Shown here: positions 13,201-25,200 of the stretch, piece by piece
Numbering within the stretch: position 1 is the first letter of the stretch
How the letters are laid out: every line of letters begins with the position of its first letter
Assembly: GCF_932526225.1 (NCBI RefSeq)
Contig: NC_064042.1
Span: forward strand, 13,157,040 to 13,221,039
Direction of reading: 5' to 3'
DNA length: 64,000 bases
From: Nematostella vectensis
Lineage: Eukaryota > Cnidaria > Anthozoa > Actiniaria > Edwardsiidae
Program-made: the position numbers and the translations under genes
The notes under the pieces: generated by a model
Databases searched by the model: none
What the model was told of the DNA's origin: nothing
What the model saw: only the letters and a program-made list of their open reading frames with translations

Positions 13201-16200
13201 CCTTGTTCAGCCTATTTTCACGTGACCAATCTTACACACCAGTAGCCTTGTTCAGCCTATTTACACGTGACCAATCTTACATGCCATAAGCCTTGTTCAG
13301 CCTATTTACACGTGACCAATCTTACACGCCAGTAGCCTTGTTCAGCCTATTTACACGTGACCAATCTTACAAGCCAGAAGCCTTGTTCAGCCTATTTACA
13401 CGTGACCAATCTTACACGCCAGAAGCCTTGTTCAGCCTATTTACACGTGACCAATCTTACACGCCAGAAGCCTTGTTCAGCCTATTTACACGTGACCAAT
13501 CTTACACGCCAGAAGCCTTGTTCAGCCTATTTACACGTGACCAATCTTACACGCCATAAGCCTTGTTCAGCCTATTTACACGTGACCAATCTTACACGCC
13601 AGTAGCCTTGTTCAGCCTATTTACACGTGACCAATCTTACACGCCAGAAGCCTTGTTCAGCCTATTTACACGTGACCAATCTTACACGCCAGAAGCCTTG
13701 TTCAGCCTATTTACACGTGACCAATCTTACACGCCAGAAGCCTTGTTCAGCCTATTTACACGTGACCAATCTTACACGCCAGTAGCCTTGTTCAGCCTAT
13801 TTACACGTGACCAATCTTACACGCCAGTAGCCTTGTTCAGCCTATTTACACGTGACCAATCTTACACGCCAGAAGCCTTGTTCAGCCTATTTACACGTGA
13901 CCAATCTTACACGCCAGAAGCCTTGTTCAGCCTATTTACACGTGACCAATCTTACACACCAGTAGCCTTGTTCAGCCTATTTACACGTGACCAATCTTAC
14001 ACGCCATAAGCCTTGTTCAGCCTATTTACACGTGACCAATCTTACACACCAGTAGCCTTGTTCAGCCTATTTACACGTGACCAATCTTACACGCCAGTAG
14101 CCTTGTTCAGCCTATTTTCACGTGACCAATCTTACACACCAGTAGCCTTGTTCAGCCTATTTACACGTGACCAATCTTACATGCCATAAGCCTTGTTCAG
14201 CCTATTTACACGTGACCAATCTTACACGCCAGTAGCCTTGTTCAGCCTATTTACACGTGACCAATCTTACACGCCAGAAGCCTTGTTCAGCCTATTTACA
14301 CGTGACCAATCTTACACGCCAGTAGCCTTGTTCAGCCTATTTACACGTGACCAATCTTACAAGCCAGAAGCCTTGTTCAGCCTATTTACACGTGACCAAT
14401 CTTACACGCCAGAAGCCTTGTTCAGCCTATTTACACGTGACCAATCTTACACGCCAGTAGCCTTGTTCAGCCTATTTACACGTGACCAATCTTACACGCC
14501 AGAAGCCTTGTTTAGCCTATTTACACGTGACCAATCTTACACGCCAGAAGCCTTGTTCAGCCTATTTACACGTGACCAATCTTACACGCCAGTAGCCTTG
14601 TTCAGCCTATTTACACGTGACCAATCTTACACGCCAGTAGCCTTGTTCAGCCTATTTACACGTGACCAATCTTACACACCAGTAGCCTTGTTCAGCCTAT
14701 TTACACGTGACCAATCTTACACACCAGTAGCCTTGTTCAGCCTATTTACACGTGACCAATCTTACACACCAGTAGCCTTGTTCAGCCTATTTACACGTGA
14801 CCAATCTTACACACCAGTAGCCTTGTTCAGCCTATTTACACGTGACCAATCTTACACGCCAGTAGCCTTGTTCAGCCTATTTACACGTGACCAATCTTAC
14901 ACACCAGTAGCCTTGTTCAGCCTATTTACACGTGACCAATCTTACACGCCAGTAGCCTTGTTCAGCCTATTTACACGTGACCAATCTTACACGCCAGTAG
15001 CCTTGTTCAGCCTATTTACACGTGACCAATCTTACACGCCAGTAGCCTTGTTCAGCCTATTTACACATGACCAATCTTACACGCCATAAGCCTTGTTCAG
15101 GCTATTTACACGTGACCAATCTTACACGCCAGTAGCCTTGTTCAGCCTATTTACACGTGACCTTACACGCCAGTAGCCTTGTTCAGCCTATTTACACGTG
15201 ACCAATCTTACACGCCAGTAGCCTTGTTCAGCCTATTTACACGTGACCAATCTTACACGCCAGTAGCCTTGTTCAGCCTATTTACACGTGACCAATCTTA
15301 CACGCCAGAAGCCTTGTTCAGCCTATTTACACGTGACCAATCTTACACGCCATAAGCCTTGTTCAGCCTATTTACACGTGACCAATCTTACACGCAAGTA
15401 GCCTTGTTCAGCCTATTTACACGTGACCAATCTTACACGCCATAAGCCTTGTTCAGCCTATTTACACGTGACCAATCTTACACGCCAGAAGCCTTGTTCA
15501 GCCTATTTACACGTGACCAATCTTACACGCCAGTAGCCTTGTTCAGCCTATTTACACGTGACCAATCTTACACGCCAGAAGCCTTGTTCAGCCTATTTAC
15601 ACGTGACAAATCTTACACGCCAGAAGCCTTGTTCAGCCTATTTACACGTGACCAATCTTACACGCCATAAGCCTTGTTCAGCCTATTTACACGTGACCAA
15701 TCTTACACGCCAGAAGCCTTGTTCAGCCTATTTACACGTGACCAATCTTACACGCCAGAAGCCTTGTTCAGCCTATTTACACGTGACCAATCTTACACGC
15801 CATAAGCCTTGTTCAGCCTATTTACACGTGACCAATCTTACACGCCAGAAGCCTTGTTCAGCCTATTTACACGTGACCAATCTTACATGCCATAAGCCTT
15901 GTTCAGCCTATTTACACGTGACCAATCTTACACGACAGAAGCCTTGTTCAGCCTATTTACACGTGACCAATCTTACACGCCAGTAGCCTTGTTCAGCCTA
16001 TTTACACGTGACCAATCTTACACGCCAGTAGCCTTGTTCAGCCTATTTACACGTGACCAATCTTACACGCCAGTAGCCTTGTTCAGCCTATTTACACGTG
16101 ACCAATCTTACACGCCAGTAGCCTTGTTCAGCCTATTTACACGTGACCAATCTTACACGCCAGTAGCCTTGTTCAGCCTATTTACACGTGACCAATCTTA

Positions 16201-19200
16201 CACGCCAGTAGCCTTGTTCAGCCTATTTACACGTGACCAATCTTACATGCCATAAGCCTTGTTCAGCCTATTTACACGTGACCAATCTTACACGCCAGAA
16301 GCCTTGTTCAGCCTATTTACACGTGACCAATCTTACACGCCAGAAGCCTTGTTCAGCCTATTTACACGTGACCAATCTTACACGCCAGAAGCCTTGTTCA
16401 GCCTATTTACACGTGACCTTACACACCAGTAGCCTTGTTCAGCCTATTTACACGTGACCAATCTTACACGCCAGTAGCCTTGTTCAGCCTATTTACACGT
16501 GACCAATCTTACACACCAGTAGCCTTGTTCAGCCTATTTACACGTGACCAATCTTACACGCCAGAAGCCTTGTTCAGCCTATTTACACGTGACCAATCTT
16601 ACACGCCAGAAGCCTTGTTCAGCCTATTTACACGTGACCAATCTTACACGCCATAAGCCTTGTTCAGCCTATTTACACGTGACCAATCTTACACACCAGT
16701 AGCCTTGTTCAGCCTATTTACACGTGACCAATCTTACACGCCATAAGCCTTGTTCAGCCTATTTACACGTGACCAATCTTACACACCAGTAGCCTTGTTC
16801 AGCCTATTTACACGTGACCAATCTTACACGCCAGTAGCCTTGTTCAGCCTATTTTCACGTGACCAATCTTACACACCAGTAGCCTTGTTCAGCCTATTTA
16901 CACGTGACCAATCTTACACGCCAGAAGCCTTGTTCAGCCTATTTACACGTGACCAATCTTACACGCCAGAAGCCTTGTTCAGCCTATTTACACGTGACCA
17001 ATCTTACACACCAGTAGCCTTGTTCAGCCTATTTACACGTGACCAATCTTAGACGCCAGTAGCCTTGTTCAGCCTATTTACACGTGACCAATCTTACACA
17101 CCAGTAGCCTTGTTCAGCCTATTTACACGTGACCAATCTTACACACCAGAAGCCTTGTTCAGCCTATTTACACGTGACCAATCTTACACGCCAGAAGCCT
17201 TGTTCAGCCTATTTACACGTGACCAATCTTACACGCCAGAAGCCTTGTTCAGCCTATTTACACGTGACCTTACACGCCAGTAGCCTTGTTCAGCCTATTT
17301 ACACGTGACCAATCTTACACACCAGTAGCCTTGTTCAGCCTATTTACACGTGACCAATCTTAGACGCCAGAAGCCTTGTTCAGCCTATTTACACGTGACC
17401 AATCTTACACACCAGTAGCCTTGTTCAGCCTATTTACACGTGACCAATCTTACACACCAGAAGCCTTGTTCAGCCTATTTACACGTGACCTTACACGCCA
17501 GAAGCCTTGTTCAGCCTATTTACACGTGACCAATCTTACATGCCATAAGCCTTGTTCAGCCTATTTACACGTGACCAATCTTACACGCCATAAGCCTTGT
17601 TCAGCCTATTTACACGTGACCAATCTTACACGCCATAAGCCTTGTTCAGCCTATTTACACGTGACCAATCTTACACGCCATAAGCCTTGTTCAGCCTATT
17701 TACACGTGACCAATCTTACACGCCAGTAGCCTTGTTCAGCCTATTTACACGTGACCAATCTTACACGCCAGTAGCCTTGTTCAGCCTATTTACACGTGAC
17801 CAATCTTACACACCAGTAGCCTTGTTCAGCCTATTTACACGTGACCTTACACGCCAGTAGCCTTGTTCAGCCTATTTACACGTGACCAATCTTACACGCC
17901 AGTAGCCTTGTTCAGCCTATTTACACGTGACCAATCTTAGACGCCAGTAGCCTTGTTCAGCCTATTTACACGTGACCAATCTTACACGCCATTAGCCTTG
18001 TTCAGCCTATTTACACGTGACCAATCTTACACGCCATAAGCCTTGTTCAGCCTATTTACACGTGACCAATCTTACACGCAAGTAGCCTTGTTCAGCCTAT
18101 TTACACGTGACCAATCTTACACGCCATAAGCCTTGTTCAGCCTATTTACACGTGACCAATCTTACACGCCAGAAGCCTTGTTCAGCCTATTTACACGTGA
18201 CCAATCTTACACGCCAGTAGCCTTGTTCAGCCTATTTACACGTGACCAATCTTACACGCCAGAAGCCTTGTTCAGCCTATTTACACGTGACCAATCTTAC
18301 ACGCCAGTAGCCTTGTTCAGCCTATTTACACGTGACCAATCTTACACGCCAGAAGCCTTGTTCAGCCTATTTACACGTGACCAATCTTACACGCCAGTAG
18401 CCTTGTTCAGCCTATTTACACGTGACCAATCTTACACGCCAGTAGCCTTGTTCAGCCTATTTACACGTGACCAATCTTACACGCCAGAAGCCTTGTTCAG
18501 CCTATTTACACGTGACCAATCTTACACGCCAGAAGCCTTGTTCAGCCTATTTACACGTGACCAATCTTACACGCCAGTAGCCTTGTTCAGCCTATTTACA
18601 CGTGACCAATCTTACACGCCAGTAGCCTTGTTCAGCCTATTTACACGTGACCAATCTTACACACCAGTAGCCTTGTTCAGCCTATTTACACGTGACCAAT
18701 CTTACACACCAGTAGCCTTGTTCAGCCTATTTACACGTGACCTTACACGCCAGTAGCCTTGTTCAGCCTATTTACACGTGACCAATCTTACACGCCAGTA
18801 GCCTTGTTCAGCCTATTTACACGTGACCAATCTTACACGCCAGTAGCCTTGTTCAGCCTATTTACACGTGACCAATCTTACACGCCAGAAGCCTTGTTCA
18901 GCCTATTTACACGTGACCAATCTTACACGCCATAAGCCTTGTTCAGCCTATTTACACGTGACCAATCTTACACGCAAGTAGCCTTGTTCAGCCTATTTAC
19001 ACGTGACCAATCTTACACGCCATAAGCCTTGTTCAGCCTATTTACACGTGACCAATCTTACACGCCAGAAGCCTTGTTCAGCCTATTTACACGTGACCAA
19101 TCTTACACGCCAGAAGCCTTGTTCAGCCTATTTACACGTGACCAATCTTACACGCCAGTAGCCTTGTTCAGCCTATTTACACGTGACCAATCTTACATGC

Positions 19201-22200
19201 CATAAGCCTTGTTCAGCCTATTTACACGTGACCAATCTTACACGCCAGTAGCCTTGTTCAGCCTATTTACACGTGACCAATCTTACACGCCATAAGCCTT
19301 GTTCAGCCTATTTACACGTGACCAATCTTACACGCCAGAAGCCTTGTTCAGCCTATTTACACGTGACCAATCTTACACGCCAGTAGCCTTGTTCAGCCTA
19401 TTTACACGTGACCAATCTTACATGCCATAAGCCTTGTTCAGCCTATTTACACGTGACCAATCTTACACGCCAGAAGCCTTGTTCAGCCTATTTACACGTG
19501 ACCAATCTTACACGCCATAAGCCTTGTTCAGCCTATTTACACGTGACCAATCTTACACGCCAGAAGCCTTGTTCAGCCTATTTACACGTGACCAATCTTA
19601 CACACCAGTAGCCTTGTTCAGCCTATTTACACGTGACCAATCTTACACGCCAGAAGCCTTGTTCAGCCTATTTACACGTGACCAATCTTACACGCCAGAA
19701 GCCTTGTTCAGCCTATTTACACGTGACCAATCTTACACGCCAGTAGCCTTGTTCAGCCTATTTACACGTGACCAATCTTACACGCCAGTAGCCTTGTTCA
19801 GCCTATTTACACGTGACCAATCTTACACGCCAGTAGCCTTGTTCAGCCTATTTACACGTGACCAATCTTACACGCCAGAAGCCTTGTTCAGCCTATTTAC
19901 ACGTGACCAATCTTACACGCCAGAAGCCTTGTTCAGCCTATTTACACGTGACCAATCTTACACACCAGTAGCCTTGTTCAGCCTATTTACACGTGACCAA
20001 TCTTACACACCAGTAGCCTTGTTCAGCCTATTTACACGTGACCAATCTTACACGCCAGTAGCCTTGTTCAGCCTATTTACACGTGACCAATCTTACACGC
20101 CAGAAGCCTTGTTCAGCCTATTTACACGTGACCTTACACACCAGTAGCCTTGTTCAGCCTATTTACACGTGACCAATCTTACACGCCAGTAGCCTTGTTC
20201 AGCCTATTTACACGTGACCAATCTTACACACCAGTAGCCTATTTGACCTATTTGACCTTAAACGTCCATATGTCTTACCATTTTTTTTGTGCAGAGCTGG
20301 ATAACAAGGCCACCTTGAGCGATCACATCCTGCGGGCAGTGCTGGGATTGCTGAAGAAAGAGGTGCCGGAACATGGTCGACACGTGCAGCAGTACTTTCA
20401 GTTCTTCCTTATGTACGCCACATTTGGTGCAGCAGAGGTGAGAAAACACGGGGGGGGGGGGGGGGGGGGAGGGGGGCTAGCCTTTTCGCCGGGAAGTTAT
20501 GAGATCATTATGGCTTTTATATTATTTATGGGGGAGGGGGGCTGTACGCTATGCTTTGTTCAGCTTTGGTAAGGAAACACAGGGTATTGTGTAGGTGCTA
20601 GACTGGAGAAGGGTGGGGAGGGGGGTGGCTGTTGAGGCAAGAAGCGCTTTACCGTCATTTGCATTCGTAGTTTGAACAAGAGATAAAGAGGGGGTTTGAT
20701 TGTTTGGGCAGAATATTTAAGTTTAAAAACGGATTAATCGGGTGCATTTTATTTTTTTAAACAAATCCTCTCCATCATGAAATTAGTTTTTATTCACCTG
20801 ATTCAAATTTGTTATTGTTTCAAGGTTGCTGTCGGAGAATCCATGTAAGGCATTGCTTCACTGGTATCAAATAGATAAACAAACGAGCGCAAATGAAAAC
20901 TAATTCAGGTTTGGAAAGCCGTTATGGCTTTTACGGACCAGGAATCGTTCAATTAAACATTACCCATGAACTAATGCGGGTTACGATACATTGATTATCG
21001 AGGATGCAACCTTATTTAAAACAGTTGTATGCGTGAGCCCGGCCATGCCCTTACCATAATCTTCAACTTGTCTCGTTCCACAGAAAGCCCAACTGCTCTC
21101 ATTCGGTGTTCCCGCCACGTTCATGCTTGTGGCAGTCGACGAGGGTCCAGGCCCTCCGCTGCGTTACGCGGAGCTCGGCAAGCTGTATAGCGTGGTGGCT
21201 CAGCTGGTGCGTAGCTGTGATGTGTCAGCTCGGATGCAGTCGTCCATGGTAAGACACGTGACTATGGTAGGACACGTGACTATGATAAGACACGTGGCTC
21301 ACTAGACCGACTCTCGTGCGTGTTGGACAGTAAGAGTCTCGGATGGAACATTGTTATTTGCTAGGTGTTATGAAAGATTATTGAGTTTCGCTCATTTGCA
21401 AGACAAAACTTTAAAGAACCCTCAATGCGTGAAGTTAGGTAATTTATTGACGATTATTGAACATATGTAAATGCCTTTTTTGAATTAGCTGGCTATTTTA
21501 CGGTATTGTGCCAATAGACTATAGCTTTTTCCCTAAGTGACTCTCTTCCCTGTAGGGGAGCCCTCCGCTTGCCAATCCCTTTGGAGAGGGGCAGCCTTTG
21601 ATGGACCTTCAGCCAGACGTCACCGAAGCGCTCTTTAACAAATTCACGTGAGTACATCGCTCCTAGACTATCAGCAGGGGGCAGGTTCCTGTCAGCGCAC
21701 TTTAGAGCCTGTTGCCGCTAATCCAGCGAGAATTATTTGACTTGACTCTTTGCCTTTTCAGTGCTGCTCTAATGGGTTCCAAACGCTCTTTATTATCTAA
21801 ATCGGCGAACTCTGAATCCTTTGACTTACAACTTGAACACTAATCGATTTACTGCCGCAGAATGCCTATTGCCTATATAACGATTCTAGACGCTTAAACC
21901 TAACTTATAAACTGTCGAATGCGAGAAAGAGTTTGAAAGAAACGTCATATATTCCCTTCCCTTTATTAGTCACATTTCGTCCCGTAAGACTTTTTGTTAA
22001 TTTTGCAGCTATCTGAAGAAAGTTATAGAGGACACGACGTCATCAGAAGAGACGCTTAAGCTACTCAGGGTAAGAAGAAATAGATAAACAAGCGAAAAAT
22101 GCACAGTTATTTTAGAAAGCTGAAAACGGGAATCATACAGGATTACCGGGAATAACTTACATAACCTTCCTGGTTTATAAGATGCCTTGGTTAAGATTAC

Positions 22201-25200
22201 TTTCTGCGTTTGTAAGTAGGTTTTCCGTGATCATGCCTTTTTAGGTTATAAGATGGTTTGTTAGTTAGTTAGCTAGGTTAGGTAGGTTTGCGTGCTGTCC
22301 GCCTATTTTTTTTTTTTACCCCGGCCGTTGTTTTACCGTTTCTAACGTTACTTTGTGCATCTTAGTTCTGTTGTTGGGAGAACCCTCACTTCTCACGCGC
22401 GGTGCTAAGCGAACTTCTATGGCAGGTGAGTGCATTTATCACATTCACTCACGAGTGTGTATTTTAATACACAAAAACGTCCCTGGTTTTCACTTGAATT
22501 TTATTTTGTGTACAAAAGTTATTGTAAAGTCCCGTACAAACAGCGCCAACATCGCTGCATTGGCACTATTTATCTTGTCTTACTCATTTCCTTGTCTTTG
22601 CTCTCCGGTATCTGTTGCCCATACTTACGAGGTTTCGTTCTCTTTGTTGCCTTTTTTTCTCTCCTTTCCCTTCCCGTACTAACGAGGGTTTGGTTCTAGG
22701 AGTTTCCTTTTCTTCTTTCTCTTACCTGGCCGTACTAACGAGGTTTTCCTTCTCTAGGTTCTCTCCCTTTCCCCTGCCCGTACAAACGAGGGTTTGGTTC
22801 TAGGAGTTACCTTCCATTCTTTCTCTTATCTGCCCGTACTAACGAGGTTTAGTCCTCTGGGGTTGCCTTCTTTTCTCCTTTTTCCCTGCCCGTACTAGAG
22901 AAGTTTCGTTCTCTAGGTTGCCTTCTTTTCTCCCTCTTTCCTGCCCGTATTAACGAGGTTTCCTTACTAGGTTGCCTTCTTTTCTCCCTCTTCCCTGTCC
23001 GTACTAGAGAAGTTTCGTTTTCTAGGTTGCCCTTTATTTCTCCCTCTTCCCTGCCCGTATTAACGAGGTTTCCTTACTAGGTTGCTTTCTTTTCTCCCTC
23101 TTCCCTGCCCGTACTAACGCGTGTTTGGTTGTGTAGGTCGCATACTCATACACGTATGAGCTCCGTCCGTACTTCGACCTGCTGCTTCAGATGTTACTGC
23201 TGCAGGACTCTTGGCAGAGCCACCGGATTCACAACACACTGCGGGGGATCCCGGATGACAAAGACGGGCTCTTTGAGATAATCAACCGCTCCAAGAACCA
23301 CTACCAGAAACGCGCATACCAGTGTATCAAGTTTATGGTCGCGCTTTTCACAAAGTAAGATAGGTTTATGGTCGCGCTTTTCACAAAGTAAGATCAGTTT
23401 TTAGTCGCAGTTTTCACAAAGTAAGATAGGTTTATGGTAGCACTTTTCACAAAGTGAGATAGGTTTATGGTCGCAATTTTCACAAAGTGGTTGCGCTTTT
23501 CATAAAGTAAGATAGGTATATGTTTGCGCTTTTCACAAAGTACCATAGCTTTGTGGTTCCGCTTTTCACAAAGTAAGATCCTACTTATAACGGTACTTGG
23601 ACATGAAGAGCTTCATAACATATTAGTTTATTAACAGCATATATTTTTAATAAATCGTCTTTGTTTTTAAGAAATTGTATTTTTATCGAAATCAATTTAG
23701 CGGCGCCAACTTCAACTCAGTTTTGAATTCAAATATCGATCCTCTAGTGTGGTTTATCTCCGTTAGATCCATTGCATTTTTCCATGCTGCCTTGATTTGC
23801 CAAGGAACAGTTAGTGACCCACGTTTCATTGCTTGCAGTTGCCAAATGGCGCATCAGATTCTGCTCACCTCTCCGGACTTGAAACGCAAGTGGACGTGGG
23901 CCATGGAGTGGCTAGGCGACGAGCTCGACAGGGTAACACCCGATCACTTCCCTAAAGACTTATGAGGGGGAGGGGGGTAGCGACGAACACGAGAGGGTAA
24001 CACCCCATCACTTCCTTAAAGCCTTATGAAGGGTGGGGGGGGGGGGGGGGTAGCGACGAACTCGATAGGGTTACACCCCATCACTTCCTTAAAGCCTTAT
24101 GAAGGGTGGGGGGGGGGGTTGGGGTAGCGACGAACTCGATAGGGTTACACCCCATCACTTCCTTAAAGCCTTATGAAGGGTGGGGGGGGGAGGTAGCGAC
24201 GAACTCGAGAGGGTTACACCCCATCACTTCCTTATGGATATGCAAGGGAGTTTTTGCTTGGCGTAAACTGAAGTGGGATAACCTGTATCCACACCACCAG
24301 ATACACGAATCAATGAGGGAGGCAGTGTGTGTGGGAGATCTGTGACCAGCTTGATGGAAAAACACATAATTCCTTTTCTTGTACACGAATCAATCTGTAC
24401 ATGTTCTAATGCCCTATCTGCTATTAACTCTGTGCGTGTTCTAGTGCCATATCTGCTATTGACTCTGTACGTGTTCTAATGCCCTATCTGCTATTGACTC
24501 TGTACGTGTTCTAAGCCCTATCTGCTATTGACTCTGTACGTGTTCTAATGCCCTATCTGCTATTGACTCTGTACGTGTTCTAATGCCCTATCTGCTATTG
24601 ACTCTGTACGTGTTCTAATGCCCTATCTGCTATTGACTCTGTACGTGTTCTAATGCCCTATCTGCTATTGACTCTGTGCGTGTTCTATTGCCCTATCTGC
24701 TATTGCCTCTGTACGTGTTCTAATGCCCTATCTGCTATTGACTCTGTACGTGTTCTAATGCCCTATCTGCTATTGACTCTGTACGTGTTCTAATGCCCTA
24801 TCTGCTATTGACTCTGTACGTGTTCTATTGCCCTATCTGCTATTGACTCTGTACGTGTTCTAATGCCCTATCTGCTATTGACTCTGTACGTGTTCTAGTG
24901 CCCTATCTGCTATTGACTCTGTACGTGTTCTAATGCCCTATCTGCTATTGACTCTGTACGTGTTCTAATGCCCTATCTGCTATTGACTCTGTACATGTTT
25001 TAATGCAATATCTGCTATTGACTCTGCAGCGGCCGTATGCCGGTGGCGCTAACTACACTTACAACAATTGGTCGCCGCCAGCTCAATCGAACGAGACTTC
25101 GAATGGGTAAGCTATTATCCCTACATACCGATCGTTGCAATGGCACGGTTATTGTCTAAGGTTACACAACTTAAAGAGAATTAAAAAAAAAGTAACTTCC

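Noticed and set aside
7054-20147. Many long ORFs encoding a 15-residue repeat ([15 protein letters not shown])
   Set aside because: They are translations of the 45-bp satellite. Stops come from the taa variant, 41-bp units shift the frame, all three frames are about equally open, and the array lies in a USP9X intron.
7010-25029. CRISPR-like appearance of the tandem arrays
   Set aside because: Units are directly adjacent with no unique spacers, and the DNA is eukaryotic.
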